Part shown: one piece after another, positions 13,501 to 27,400 of the stretch
Layout: each line of letters starts with the position of its first letter
Numbering within the stretch: position 1 is the stretch's first letter
NCBI RefSeq assembly: GCF_949628265.1
Contig: NC_088788.1
Span: 34,024,335 to 34,088,334, forward strand
Direction: 5' to 3'
Source of the DNA: Cloeon dipterum
Lineage: Eukaryota > Arthropoda > Insecta > Ephemeroptera > Baetidae
DNA: 64,000 nucleotides
The notes under the pieces: generated by a model
Databases searched by the model: none
The model's input: the letters and a program-made list of their open reading frames with translations, nothing else
Told to the model about the DNA's origin: nothing
Made by a program: the position numbers and the translations under genes

Positions 13501-16500
13501 CGTGTGGGTTCTATATATTGTGTTGGCAGTTAAAGTGTTCACACACACACACAAAACCTTCTTTCGCTCGCCATTCATCGGTGACCTTTATTGCCGCTGC
13601 TCTGCTTTCATTTGCATGCTCAATTTATTTTATGAACTCGCGTGTGCGCGTTGAATTGTATACAAAAGTGTGAATTCATGGCGCGTTTTCGCGGCTCTGC
13701 ACCGTCTGGCGAAACGAGCACATATAAGGCCAGATTTGCAAACAAAACATTTTTACAGTAAATTTTCATAAACATATATTATATCTACATTAGGGAGGAA
13801 AAAAATTTGAAATTGAGATTAAGAAATGAGCTCAACCTCTAATTGCGGTAATATTTCTGTTTGAATAATAGATCGAGTTTTAGATTCGATCCACTTGAAC
13901 CATTCAAAGCGTGTTCGTTCTATTTATTGAATGCTATATTAATGGAAAAGATTGATATCAAAGTAATTAAATTGCTATTACCGCAGCAGCGCACTGCGAT
14001 AGTCGTAAAACGCAAATAACAGGACCTGCGTGACACATTGAAGTGGCCGGTGGTCGTATTGAAATTGTTATTATGCAAAAGTGCAGTTGAAGATCTCAGG
14101 AATCGAGGTCTGTGCTCATTTAAACAGCCAGCAGCTAGTGTCCCATAAATAAGTCGGTCCTGCGCGAGGCAATTAAGTGGACTTTATCGTCTTGGAAGTA
14201 CGGTACACGCTGATTTTCTGCTGACATGTCATCTTCATTACCGGCTGCCGCGCCGCCGAGAGCAGCGAGTTGCATTGAAAAGCACTGCACAGGCCGGCGC
14301 GATGAATAAAGTAGTCTGACACGGCTGTGCGTCGTCGGGAGGAAAAGCACAGCCTTTCACAAGAGTACCAACCTGGTGACGTGATAAATTCATTTAATCT
14401 TAAACCGCTGCTGAATGATGAATGCGCGAGCTGAAACCGCGTGTTAATTGAAAAGAGCTGCTATGTAGTAGAAGGACTCGAGTCGTGGAGATAAAATTAG
14501 TAATTTTACTCCATTGGGAAAGGTGCAGGAGATTACGACTGCAAAATGCGCGAGCAGCCACGCAGGTGGAAATTATTTTTATGGAACACTTCTCGCGTGA
14601 AAAATTGCTGTGCGCAGCGCACTTGAGTATGCAAAGTTGGTTGATGACATGAACAGCTGAATTTATGGCCTGTGTGCGTCTGTGAAACATGAAGCTTACT
14701 TAGAACTCCGATGCCCGCTTCTGGGTATTTCACGGCAGGAAATGAAAAATGATGCTGGGAGATGTCTTAAATGAGCACACAATCCTTCTTTTGTTGTTTC
14801 TGGATGAGATGCTCGTTACTAAGGTTTTAAATTTTTTAAAGAATGCGGGTTAAATTTTGTCAGTCACAGCAAATTTCCTGGACTCTGCAGAAAAAAAAAC
14901 AATGATGCATTTACACCGTTTTAACTCCGCGAGGCTTTTGAATGCTATGTTTCACAACGCACGCGGTCACGATGTTGCACAGAAATGTTTATTAGCACCA
15001 AAATAAAGAGCAAAAATAAAGCATTTTCCATGAGAACGGAACAATAATAATTATTTCACGCCACCGATAGTCCCAAAGCGTCAAGACAAAATGTGCCAAA
15101 ATCATAAAACTCTCTACAGCTTAAAGGCCGGTTTAATGCCGATGCCACTCCAATTATAGGCGGCTCCACTCATTAAACGTGCAATGTGCACATGGAAAGT
15201 GCAAAACAAACAAGTTTCGCTCTGCCTAAGTAAGTACTCGGTGATCGTAAAATAAGAGCTCAAAATATTATCGCAAGAGATTTATCAGGCGGACAACATA
15301 TAAGAGTTTATGGTGGCGAGTGCTGATGAGATATGCAATAAAAGTTTGTCCGGTGATTGCACGGCGCTTGTTTTAATGCGATTTTAATAATTAGTGCAAT
15401 GAGAGAGATGCTTCTTAAATTCTAGGGGAAATTATACTGTCGGGGCTGTAAAAGTAATCCCAGCTGAGTAAGAGATGTTGTCCGGTTTGTTGTGAGCATG
15501 AAAGTTGCATCATTACTCGAGGCGCTCGATTTGCTGCAGCACAGAGAGGCCAACAAACCACAAACCTTGATTTCCTGCTTCTTTACTTGGTATTTAATAT
15601 CATGCCTGCATCTCGCGCGTCCAGCAGGTGATCAAAATAGCATTTTCTGTATCGATGGCAGCTCTCCTCCTTCATATTTTCCGAGAAGTCAGCCATGCGC
15701 ATGCAGAACTCTGTTGCAAAAAATCCACTCCGATTAGTGATTTGTAGCCTCGTGTTTAACATCATAGGAGCTTGGGCTGATTGTGGTCATCTTTTTGCCT
15801 CCCCTCACCGAGGTCTTGATTTAAACGCCATGCAGACATTTCGGCATTTGTCCCTAAAAAGCAGCTGGTAAAACAGCTATAAGTGCAGTGCCTCCTACCC
15901 GCGCGCCCATTGATCTATTTCAGCATTTCGAGTCATTGAACTAACCACCTTTTGCCATCTTTGACTTTGGGATCCCAGAAATGCTCAAATATTTCCCATT
16001 TCCTTGAAAATGCCTTGGAAACGGGCTTGTCTTTGGGAAATAACAGTATCACCCTTCTCTTTACCTGCACTGAATTTTTCTGTGCACTTTTTACCGACAA
16101 CAATGAGTTTAAGAGCTAAAAATATTTTATTATTAATTATTAACTTTGGAGCGAGAAGCAAGGCATGAAAGTCGCAAATCATGAAAAAAACCTTTGCGTG
16201 AGCCGTTTTGTGCAAATGAATTACGTCTGGCCGTACTAAATTTCCACTGCACTGATTTTAATCTAGAAAAATGATGCTAATCTCCAGTCGGTGAGCACAA
16301 ACGAGCGAACGAGCGAGCGAGAAATTCAATAAAAGCAGGCAACTAACTGCCGAATCGGAGAGGTGCAACGCACGATTCATTAATGGAAAAGAAGACGCGC
16401 GCGTGATTGTATTTTTGTGTGCCATTTCTCACAGACGCCTGCCTCTCTTCTATTGTAAAATAATATTATTTATAATATCGTTCTGCAGCATGTGCTTATT

Positions 16501-17768
16501 TGTACCTGGCTGTGAGTGAGAGGCGCATTTATTTATAATTTCGACTGTGCGGCGCCGATCGGAGATTTGTATGCGCAATTCCCTTTTATTGGCCTGTCAA
16601 AAGCGCGCAGCACACATGTGTATCCAAGAAGATAAAATTGTGCGCACGTATGCCAGCCACCTTGCCAATAATTACGTGCCGGCTTGTGCGAAATGAAACG
16701 ACCTGGCGCCGTAAGGAGCGCGTCAAAAATTAAATGTTCGATAATAAGCGAACGTCAATATAAAACACAACAAAAGTCGTGATTGCAGCCATATACAGAA
16801 GATAAAAATCTCTCATCGTTCTTTAATAGTGCAATTCATCCTTCCCACAAGCAATAACATTACGTTTTAAAAATAATCAAACCATGCTGGGTTCTCAAGA
16901 AACTTATTCCAGTAAGATAGAGAATGATTAATTGCTTGCTGCTTCAGAAATTTATTTTAAATTTAAATTCAACCATTAATTTTTTTCAAAAACATTTTGT
17001 ATTAGTGCAGGCATTTGAGAAGATACTCCCGGGTTCACAAATGAATTAAACCAGAGTGACTAAATGATATTTAAAACTCCTGTTTTGACCTTTCAGGTCT
17101 CATCAGCGGCACTTTTAAGTAAAAAACCAATCATTGCTGATTGTGAGCAAATTTTGTAATGAAAGCAAAAGTGACAAAATACTTATGGTGCGACGAAATT
17201 CCCTATAGTAAAAATTTCTTAATATCTGTTACAAGGTGAGAAAAAGCTACTTAAAATCCACAGAGCCATTGAAAATACTGTTTGTTTAAATTTGCAAAAT
17301 TTATTGGTGAAGGTTTGGTGAAGGTCAGTCCAAGGCAGACAAAACTTACAAACGTGTTCGTTTAGAGGTTTAATCGTTTAATTTTCAACTCATAAATACC
17401 ACGAAATATGGCTATGGTGGGTGAAAGCAAGCTATATATTACGTTCTACTCATCAAACAAATTTTGAGATCTAAAATTCGTTTTATAACTGTTCTCAAAT
17501 TAGGCCCTATTTCGAACATTGATTATTTGTACGCCTGCGAAAGAGCGTGCTCGTTGTAACGGCATTTATTGCAGCCGCCCGGTCCGTTTGTGTAAAATAA
17601 TGATCACCATGCAGAGGTAGTTATATTATATTCTCGATTTTTGCTTTTTTGCAGACACCGCCTGCGTCATCGGCTTGAGCCTGTTCGTCCGATTCATCAG
17701 TAGTCCGCAAGCAAAGCCACCTGTGGCCGCACTGAATCCAGAGGAAAAGAAAAAACTAATCGTATATA

Positions 17769-20700
17769 ATGTACGAGGAGGAGTTGGAAGTCGCCATCAA
17801 GGTTCGTAATTTATGACCACCCTATTCTCTCGCCGGCTGTTAAAATAGGCCCAATTTGACTGCCGAGCGCGAAAATAAAGGCTAGAATATTCGTTCGACG
17901 CCATTAAAATTTGATGCGCCCAGAAAATCAGCGTGCGGCTCTTGATCTTTGAAAAGAAATTGTATCTTTCGACTATGCGTGGCAGTTTTTTTGCCGAGTC
18001 AAGGCTTACATAGGCTCTTTTCTTCCTCACGTGCTTTGGGCAGAAGAAAAGAATTCAATTAAATCTCATTCCTGCCACGAGAGCAGTCAAGAAGTCTCCT
18101 TGGCGCATTTTTCAAATGAAATGCCTCGGAAATTTCTCTTTTGTTGCGACGTATATAATATGTTTGAAATTGCTCCGACAATAACTTGAATGAAATGGAA
18201 TCCAAAGGTGTACAATTGCGCGTCGATTATAGAGACTACTTTTTGTACCGCACACCAACTTAACCTTATACGTGCAATGAGATTTATTGTTTTTAAAAAC
18301 AGTTTCAAAGTCACTTTCCCTTTAAAGAATTTCCAACTTGTGTTAGAAAATGAACTTCAGAATTTTTATTCAAATAATATTCCTTTTACTTCGTTCTAGA
18401 CGCATCTTGTTACGTTAAAAGTAATAACGTTTAACTAGCCCGGAGTTAGCTCACAAAGAGCCATTTTAAAAATAGCGATAGAAACTTTTGATGTTATCCT
18501 AAGTCGGCCCCTTTAGCCACGCGATTGAGCAGGAACGACAAAAGGAGCATAATAAAATGATAACTTAATTTGAAAGTTATGTTTCAAGCCGTCCAGCACC
18601 AACGTCATTTACTCAGCAGACCAATTAAGGCATGTTAATATTTGAAAAACAGGTATAATTTGCAATACTGCCAAGCTCGAGTCGCAAATTTGCATCGCCA
18701 AACATTTCGGCTTGGGACACTTCAAAATTAATGAATCCCGCAGACCAGATGGGTGTATAATAAATGCACGGGCGGAGAGTGAATAACGAGGAGGGCCTCT
18801 TTATATATCAAAACACATCTTGAGGTGACAGTCAGAAAGTATATGAGATAATTTAAGTCCGTGCGTCACTACACGTTATTTCATGCTTCAAGCAATCAAC
18901 GACCCACTTGCACTTTTGCAAGTCCACTTTCCGTTAAGTGCTCAACTTTTCAATTACAAAATTCTGCTTAAAACCTTGACTTAAATTTTTTAAGATTCCT
19001 GCAAAATCATCTCGACTTCGGTTGAGAAATTGCTGGCAAATTTTTTGATATTTTCAACGCTACATGGCTGCTGGTTGCACGGTCCGCCACTCACTCTGAT
19101 AAGCCTCAGCTGCCGTGCGGCGATTATGATATTCTTCAAGTGCGTAGCTGCAGAGGACGCGAAGAATAATGCCTCGAGCGAGAATTTTGATCTTTTAGCG
19201 TCATATAAGAAATAGCAAGCCTGCTGCTTACTTCATGCTTCAATCCCCAGCGTGAGTACTTTTTGGGTTTAATTAAAAGAATACATAAGTTGGCTGGCTT
19301 GCGGTGAAGGATAAATGAAAAGTACAAGAATCACCGTGATTCCGACTCCCAAGAATTGCGCGGTTGGCGTTAAAAAGTCATTATCCAGCTTTTTGTTTAG
19401 ATTCAAAGGTTTAGCTAAAATGACGCATTAGGATTAAGAATTTTGACCATGTCATGGACGCCACGACGCCAGGCAGCTCAATTTGTAAGATTTTTTAGAG
19501 TTGAAAATGTCTAGATTTAAATCGAATTAGAGCCATATGTCCAGGAATATTGCAATATTTTACTTTTTTTGGGTGGACAATGGGGGTTGCAGGGTTGGCA
19601 CCAAAAGACTATTTTGGCTATCTAGGGGAGGTTAAGACTTAGTCTAGCAGTGTGCGGTTTTTAAAAATCTGAGCTTTAGAGGCCGAGATTTGGGCGAGCA
19701 AATATTTTTTGAAAGCCCGCAGAAAAGCATTAATTTTATGTAGTTTTTATTTTTCAATAAAAATCAAGGTAATTTAAATTCCATTTCAAATTTAGACCCA
19801 TTTATCCCACAATTTGTACGCTCTACAAGTTGGCTATATCAAAATTAATAAATTCATTTTCAAAGTTGAGTTCAATTTCAAAAATTCGATTTTAGTGACC
19901 TCGACTTTTGACCTACCAATTTGAGGTCAACAGAAAAGTTTTACACTTGATGAGACAAGTGAAACGAAGACCGATTTTGTTGTTCTATACAATCAAGTAA
20001 ACTGATTTGGAGGAACCATAGAAGAACTCTCCATAAATCGGAAGTAAAAGTCTATTCATTTTTTATTACAAACCAAAATGCTGCTGTAAAATATAAATTG
20101 CATGTTTTACACGGTATGACAAATAAATGCATACGCTGAACCATCAATTATTCAGGCGTACAGGTTTAAAAGTCGAGGTAAAAAATTCAAAGAATCGAAA
20201 CCAAGACACAACCTGGAAAGACCGCCTGAAGGAACTACAGCTTGTTCTCTTCATGTGTGGCTGGAACAAATTAAATACCTTTTGAAACAACAATGCTCCC
20301 CTACAGCTTGCGTCCGGCCGAGTAATTATTTTCGAGTAATGAGCGCAAAGCAAGCCCAGCACACAACACGCTATTTGTTCCAATGACATAAATTGAAGAG
20401 AAGAGAATTTCTTTCAGCGCAGCGCAGTAATTTTCTTCAGAGCCCTTTTAACGATTCTCCCGCGTTGATGCTACATGTGTGTCGCGCCTCACAATGAAGT
20501 TTGTTGCTTCTTGGAAGGCGGCCAGCAGAAGGCGAGATTCTTTCATTATATTTGTGTTGCGACAAAGGCATTTTCTTTTTAACAAAGATGTGGCGTGCAA
20601 CTTAAAGGGCTGTAATGGCCTCATTCTCTTCACCGACCCCTTGATGATACCTTTTTAGCTGCACTTCATAAATAAACGAAGGAGAAAAAATCCCTGTTGA

Positions 20701-23700
20701 GATATATTTTGCTTTATTGTTTATTGATACACGAAGCCTGTTAAATAATTATTTATTCAAATTAATTGTTCCTCCGTTTTAGAATAAATTATACCTTCAA
20801 ATCTACAGCATAACTGTTTGCATGTCATTATGAATAATTTACATTTTTGCGTGTTCGAGTCTATCGTGGGTTAACGGAGGGTGACGACGCTGGCGGAAGA
20901 GTGAATTCGGTTGCCTCTCTGCAGACCGAGGCGCGTAATCGTCCTCCACGTTTGAATAATCTCTTCGCACATTCAACCCAAACAGCTGAATTCGGCCATA
21001 AATGTTGCAGTTTAATGGACCGTGCAAATTAAGACTGCGGCAGACAGACATGTTCGGGGTTAAACGACTCTTGCTCTTGCGCAAAAAGAAACGGAAACCC
21101 GCGGCGTTGCCTGTTTGATGGATTTGCGAAAATGGTTGCTGTCGTAAAAGATTTACAGCTTTCAGTAAGCTTGAATACTCATAAATTCAGGGGGATTGTG
21201 GCAAAAAAAAAATGAAAACACGTAATTTCAATTAACTTTTTTATTGTTAAAATTCGTGCTCAGTAAAAAAACACTAATCACGCTTTCCGTGAAAGCAAAA
21301 TTAAGATCCCTGATATATTTTGAAATTACGAAATGCAAAATGTGTGTATGCTAATATATCTCTGCTTCATTTAAGTCTGGGGCGTTTTTATTTCTAATTT
21401 GGAGTCGCAGCTAAGCTTTTTGCATAATTTCACTGCGGGCCTGCTGTTCACTACGCACACAGCGAAGCGGCTATGCAAATTTCGCTACATGAAGGAAGCG
21501 AAATGCACCTAATAAAAACTTGCGCAAATTCCCTGCTGTTGAATATTTCATGGCACGCCCAATTAATTAACTCTCCCCGCCCAAGAAATTCGTTCTGTCG
21601 ACTTTCCTGTCCTTGTAGAACATTTTTTCTTGCTTAACTCGGGTAAAATAAAAATGACACCAAATTTCCTGTGACAAAATGTGCATTTCAATTATAAAAA
21701 ACGTAGCTTGCCCACAAAAAATTTAAAACGCACCTAGAGTAAGATTCGATAAAGTTCAGAAGCATCCAGTTAACATTTTTTGAAGCGCCAATGAAGATGC
21801 TCAATAAATTTATTATTTAAGTGTGGCGTCAATACGAAAAATTCCACTGGGGCAATTCGTGTTCCAGCAAAGTCGCATATATGAATACGTGTTCGTAGTA
21901 AAAGGCGGGGGCCGTGCTTGTGTTCAATACGTTTTCTCTTCGTCCCACCTGCGGCGGTCATGTGCGCTCTGCTACAAAGAATATTATATCCGCCGCAGCA
22001 GCCAGCAGCAATTACTTATTGCTCATGCACAAGAACAACCTTTTATTATTCTGTGTGCATCGCCAACTTGGACCGTGCAACATTCTCTAACATTTTGTGC
22101 AGGCAGACGAGTGTTCCTTTTATGTTCGTCGCGCTGCGTTCCGACGCTTCATGCGGGCAAAAATATATTTATTGCCTTTAGGGCCATCATTATGGTATAA
22201 ATGCGAGAGATTCACCGATAGTTTTAGGGGGGACAATCAAATGGGTCAGAACAAAAATACATGACAGTCTGCGCAGCTTCCGCTTCGGGAGGTAGACAAC
22301 TTTTGCAGGAATTAGGCGGGAACGTCAAAGAAGCGGTTCGACAAGCCTCGAGTTCGATTTTGTCCGGATGTGAAACTCGGAGAGAAATTGGGAGTAGCAG
22401 CCCAGAAACTCTATTTTCCTCTGTCAGTGTGAGAACTGCGTTTGCCATTAATTTTGATTTGATGAGAGCTTTCTAATTATAACACATTCGCTTTTCTATA
22501 TGTTGGGTGGTATCCTTACTTTGTGCGCTTACGTGCTTAATCAACCGCAAATTAAATAAAAATAGAGAGCCGAACAAAAGAAACAAAAATATTTCTCAAG
22601 CGATGAAATATCCTGCATTCTAACATTTTCCGTTTTACAGCCAGGTATAAAAATGTCTGAAATTGATAGCTTTTCCAAGGTTCTCCTTCACGCTAAAATT
22701 CACAAATGAACGATATTTTTTCTGATAAAAGATCTTAATTATCGCGAGTGTCCAGAAAGTTTTGTGATCAGCGGTCGATTTCTCAGCAAGGTCTTTGTCT
22801 CCTCTCGGAAAACCAGTCTTTTTCTTGTCCAAAAAGAGGAGGCAAGTCTAGAGAGGAGGTAAAAACACGACGTATATGTTTCAGCATTCCAACGCCGGCT
22901 GCCTTTTAATTGTTATCACGGCGAGTAATAACGCGTTTGTGGACTGAAACTAAAGACAATTTGTGGAGGAGCGGAGGTCCGTTCCGACTCAATGGCGCTT
23001 TCCATACAATTTCAGCCGCAACTCGCTGCACGAACAGAAAAGCACTTTTGTATTAGGTACAACTGCCGCTAATAACAGCTGCCCGCTCTGTTATTTTCAA
23101 TTATGAGCACCAGACTCAAGATCATCCGAGAAGTGTGTAAAAGTGCCCAAATCGTTTTTGCTCCTCAGCCTGCTTTATCTTTTGAACCTTGCATCTTCTT
23201 CTCGTCATGATGAAAATTTCTCTTACAAAATAGGTTTTTGCCAAAGAAGCTCTACGCCTTTGCTTAATGAGAAAAGCTTTCGCTATTTTATGAGAGACGA
23301 GATCCAATCAAACCGTGAACGGCGTTTTTAATAAAGAAAAAGATTAATTTATTCTTTTTTACACGCCATTGAAGATTTTCAAGGCGTTAAATTAGATTAA
23401 AAATGGAAAAAAATGTTTTTGATTTTATTAAGTGCGGATTAATTCAGTGTAGCAGTTGAAAACGCCAATTTCCTCCAAAATTTACAGCACTTAACGGTGT
23501 GTATGACACTTTTCAGGGAAACTCTTTGTTGTGTGAAATAAAATATGATTTTAAGTCCTCACCATTTCCTAACTGTATATGTACAGCTAGCCACTTTTCT
23601 CAATCAATTTTGACTTCAACTGAATCGTTAGGGATTTTTTTCATGCAATGGCAAGAAGGAATTTTCGGGGATTTGCGCAGAGAATCAGTTAGCAACGTGT

Positions 23701-26649
23701 AATAATGTTATTTTGGATGATTTCATCCTTTTTCTGCCTTTTTGAACACTTATCTCGAGCGGCAAAGTAAATTTAGAGGGAATTATAGTTTTCGAGGCAG
23801 CAAACGCTGTATCTTTTTTGTACCTTCACTTTTCGTCTGGATTATTGCGCGTTCAATCTGGCTCCCAAGGAGAGTGAAAATTAATGCGCGGAACCGAGTC
23901 AGCAAAATTCGCATGGAGCCGTGCAGACGGGTCGCTGAGTTTGTACATAAAATAGCCTGCTCATTTCGCTGCTGTGTACACATGTACCTAGCTGTGTTTA
24001 TAAAGCGCATTATGTCATCAGTGACGTTATTTGCACAAGACTTTTCGGACGAATGCACTTAAAAGTGATGCCTCTCGCTCGTTTCATTGCCCGAATTCCG
24101 CTCACTCAATTTTTTGCTCATTATTTGACGTTTTATTCTGTGTCCCCGCAGGTGGTGATTGTCGGCAACGGAGCCGTCGGCAAGTCGAGCATGATCCAGA
24201 GGTACTGCAAAGGCATCTTCACGCGCGACTACAAAAAGACCATAGGTGTCGACTTTTTGGAGCGCCAGATCTCGTGAGTACCGTGTTTATTCTGCACCAG
24301 CAGTGTGTGCCAATTAATATTTTTTTTCCACCGCTTGACTGGAGTATGCACGGTGTGTAAAAGTCTCTCACATTTTGTGATTCGGCACAAAATCGTTTTT
24401 AAAATCTCTTTCCTGCTTGTCAGCACTTTTATAATCGCGCGCGACTTACGTATGTGAGCAGAAATTGAAAAGTCATCACAAAAAATCGATAAAATTGAAT
24501 TTAAAATTGCTCACAAGTTGTTGAGCAGAAAATGCTGCTTGTTGAAGCTATATTGGAAACTTTGAGTAACGACATTGTTGAAATTGTGCAGCGAGATTCA
24601 AATTGTGAGAGAAGTTTGTCAAGAAATGATGATCGCCGCTTTAGGTATCATTCTGACGCGTTTTATATGCGCAGCCAGTCCATGTATGGAGCAGTTAAAA
24701 TGTCCATAAAGCTTGAGGCACTGACCTTTAGAAGATGCAATAAAAGTGAATTTATATTGCTGATATTAAAACTCGCTCCGACTATTCTTCGCTTGAAAAA
24801 TCTTCTAATATCTGCAAAACCAGCATTTGATGAAAAATAACGGAGCATTAAAACTTTTAAGACTCAGAAAACATACTAATTGGCAAAAAATATAGATTTG
24901 GAATTAAATATTTTAAACTCTTTTAGACTTTTTGGCAGTTTAAATTGCATGATTTGAGCTCATCTGATGGTCACGCAACGCTTGGAAGCTCAGAAAAAAT
25001 AGTCAACCGTCTAACTTTATAAATAATTTTTGTATTTTAATTTAACTATTAATTTTCTGTTATTAATTTAAAAAAAATGTTTTAAATTGTAATAATTGAT
25101 GTTGTGCAGACTTGGTGGCGAGGAAGTGCGACTGATGGTTTGGGACACGGCCGGCCAAGAAGAGTTTGACGCTATCACCAGAGCGTACTACCGCGGCGCT
25201 CAAGCCTGCGTGCTCGCGTTCTCCACGACGGACCGCGACTCCTTCGAAGCCGTCCGCTCCTGGAAGAAAAAGGCAAGTAGTATTAGTTTGTGTCGGCCTT
25301 TTTGCTGCCAAGCTGTTTTCAATTGCATGTCTGCTATGAGAGTGCTGAGCAACCCGAGATGGGACGAGTCAGACACATTGCAGCTAATATAAAGAATCTT
25401 TTTCTCTTTTGTTCGTGTACTCTTTTATTTTCTGCATCGCTGAGAGCGTGGGAGGACTTTGGTTCGTGTTCCCATTGCGGCGTCCGCCAAGATTTTACCA
25501 ACTGATAAAAGAATAATTAAATTTGCAGGTGGAAGACGAGTGTGGTGAGATACCGACGGTTCTTGTCCAAAACAAAATCGATCTCGCTGACCATAGCGTT
25601 GTGGAACCGTAAGTTTATTATTCTAAATTGTAATTTAATTTAGATTTGGCAATGAATTATATTTTTAAAAAAAGTTGGAAATACATGAATTAATTTTATT
25701 TCTTAGATTTTCCAGGTCAATTAAAATTTAATTTAAAGTACATAGAGCTTACAGGCCAACAATTAAGAACATTTTGCATTGTTGACTATTGCAAGAAGTT
25801 CATTCAGTTTATTGTGTGTGAAATTTAGCACCAGTTTATCTCTACCATGTGCAATAATGAAATCAAGACCGAGCTACAGTTACATTTCTGAAGTTTCTCG
25901 TTTTATTTCGCTTGTTTTCGAGACCTTCTCGCCGCAATCTATCCAACGTTGTGCGAATTTGGAGGAAAAATCCCTAAATTGTGAAATAAATCATAATTTT
26001 ACAAAAAGGAGTATTTTTTTCTGCACGGCCGCTTAGAAGATTTTCATTTTTAAAAATGATTTATTCAGGGAAAAAATATTTCTTAATAAGTACTTACCTA
26101 TTTTCTGAAAGTTTTGCTTTTTCAGAAATTGAAAATTTATTTCAGCAGCTTTTTATAAAGAAAAGGTGATGTGCACTGAAATTTTTATGGATTTCCAGAG
26201 AGGAAGCAGAAATGTTGGCCCGTTCGCTGGGCTGTCGACTATTTCGAGTGTCTGTGAAGGAAGACGTCAACGTGGGTCCTGTTTTCCGTCACTTGGCGGC
26301 ATGCTGCCTTGAAGAAATGCACGCAGAGGAAGAGGCCATGGGAATGGGTGGATACCAGCCACCGGCGATTAGTAAGGCCAATTAATTCCGCTTTACATCG
26401 TTAAAATTCTCGGCAAAAACATTAAAAGTGGTTTAATAATGTTAAATATGAAAATTACGTTCCGGCGGAATGCTAATTATTTTTTTTGTTTCAGGTGCTT
26501 TCAGCCTGCCTGTGTCACCGCTGCACAAAGGCAGCAAACACCATCACCACCATCACGGCGCAATAGCAATTAAGTCGAGAGGCCGGAGAATTTTCCGAAC
26601 CCACCACGCTGGCAAGAATATGCTTCGAGGCGCGTGTTCAATTATCTGA
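17769..26649 (+). CDS. Rab23: Rab23 small GTPase, 241 aa, six coding exons
   Basis: Coding exons: 17769-17801, 24152-24273, 25110-25272, 25529-25608, 26199-26371 and 26495-26649. The phases join exactly (726 nt including TGA). The N-terminus MYEEELEVAIK parallels vertebrate Rab23. The P-loop GNGAVGKS is at residues 16-23, followed by KTIGVDFLERQI, WDTAGQEEFDAIT, the YYRGAQACVL block and the guanine-specificity motif NKID. The C-terminus is CSII, a CaaX-type prenylation box like that of Rab23 rather than the double-cysteine end of most Rabs. Rab23 is a membrane-trafficking GTPase tied to Hedgehog signalling, planar polarity and cilia. Oddities: intron 3 has a GC donor (AAG/GCAAGT), and the hypervariable tail contains six consecutive histidines. 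A further exon part (17655-17768) is 5' leader. It converges with BAG2. Confidence 0.96.
17802..24151 (+). other. Rab23 intron between first and second coding exons
   Basis: The donor GTTCGT follows AAG at 17799-17801, and the acceptor is TGTCCCCGCAG ending at 24151. The 6.3-kb interior is AT-rich, with only short domainless ORFs. A segment at 19.87-19.95 kb with TTTTGACCTACC and TTGAGGTCA may be a degraded relative of repeat family B. No tRNA or transposon end was recognised. Confidence 0.8.
25741..26040 (-). repeat. dispersed repeat family A, copy 2 (inverted), in a Rab23 intron
   Basis: The reverse complement carries the same ordered landmarks as the copies at 5.4 and 33.5 kb: a GTGAAATAAA block (TTTATTTCAC on the minus strand), 'CGCCGCAATC'/'GATTG..' near the middle, the AGAGATAAACTGGTGCTAAA-like block and CATTGTTGACTAT at the plus-strand left end. 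It lies wholly in the 590-nt intron between Rab23 coding exons 4 and 5. Confidence 0.7.
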
Positions 26650-26966
26650 AGTGAATTAACTTTCATCAAAATAACTTTGTGACAAACGTTTAAGTGTAGC
26701 AAGACGATCGATGACATTCTCTGTCAAGTGAGCATTAAATAGTCTCAGTCTCAGTGCCGATTGTGAAAGACTCTAGTGTGCGGTGGGCGAGGACCGTCGG
26801 CTTTTATTCGTCCAGCTAGTGCTCATTTTGTAAATGTGTTGAAATAATTTGAATCTGCACCTTGCATTTCCTACTCTTAAAACGACTAACTTTTAGCAAG
26901 CATTGAAATATATTTCATGGATATTTTTGGATTTTAAACACCCCTCTTTTATTTTGTTTACGATAC

Positions 26967-26972
26967 AATAAA
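26967..26972 (+). terminator. polyadenylation signal of Rab23
   Basis: An exact AATAAA about 320 nt after the Rab23 stop on the plus strand, in an AT-rich 3' UTR-like stretch before the convergent BAG2 gene. This is inferred from motif and position. Confidence 0.45.
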
Positions 26973-27400
26973 ATCGCAATCAACTCGAATTGATAGACAG
27001 TTACAATAATTTGCGTTTTAATTTAAACCAGTTTTGGTAATTTTCACAATCAAAACGAACAAGGAATGAATTATGTTTCACTGTTCAATGCAATGCCTAC
27101 CATAAAATTTTAATTCGAATGACAATAGTTATAGTCAGTACTTTTCTCAGTTCAAAGCGTGCATTTTGCATCTCGATACAGCTTTAGTGATGTAAAATTG
27201 AACGTCCGGCTTAGCGGATTTCAACAGTAGAATGAGTGTTGACACGATAAGAAGCAGCAAAGAAAGGCATTTTTAGGTTTAAACTTAACAACAGCAGCCT
27301 TCAGTCCTTGACCTGAACAATCAGCTCACTGCCAGTTCTGCATTTAAGCTCAATAAATAATGTTCAGGTTGAAATCAAATTTCCAGTCTTAGGGAGCACG

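Larger units (their letters stand above)
7058..17654 (+). other. long first intron (putative) of Rab23; noncoding
   Basis: About 10.6 kb with no supported coding exon. It contains an inverted-repeat hairpin at 7213-7369, a copy of repeat family C near 8.65 kb, a minus-strand tRNA-Met at 9605-9677 and a copy of repeat family B at 10.2-10.5 kb. The remainder (about 10.9-17.6 kb) is AT-rich with scattered short ORFs without domains. It would be plain intergenic DNA if the leader exon at 6.7-7.06 kb belongs to another transcript. Confidence 0.4.

Noticed and set aside
19880-19960. Possible third copy of repeat family B
   Set aside because: Only the GACCT/AGGTCA-rich segment matches; flanking blocks do not align, so it may be coincidence.
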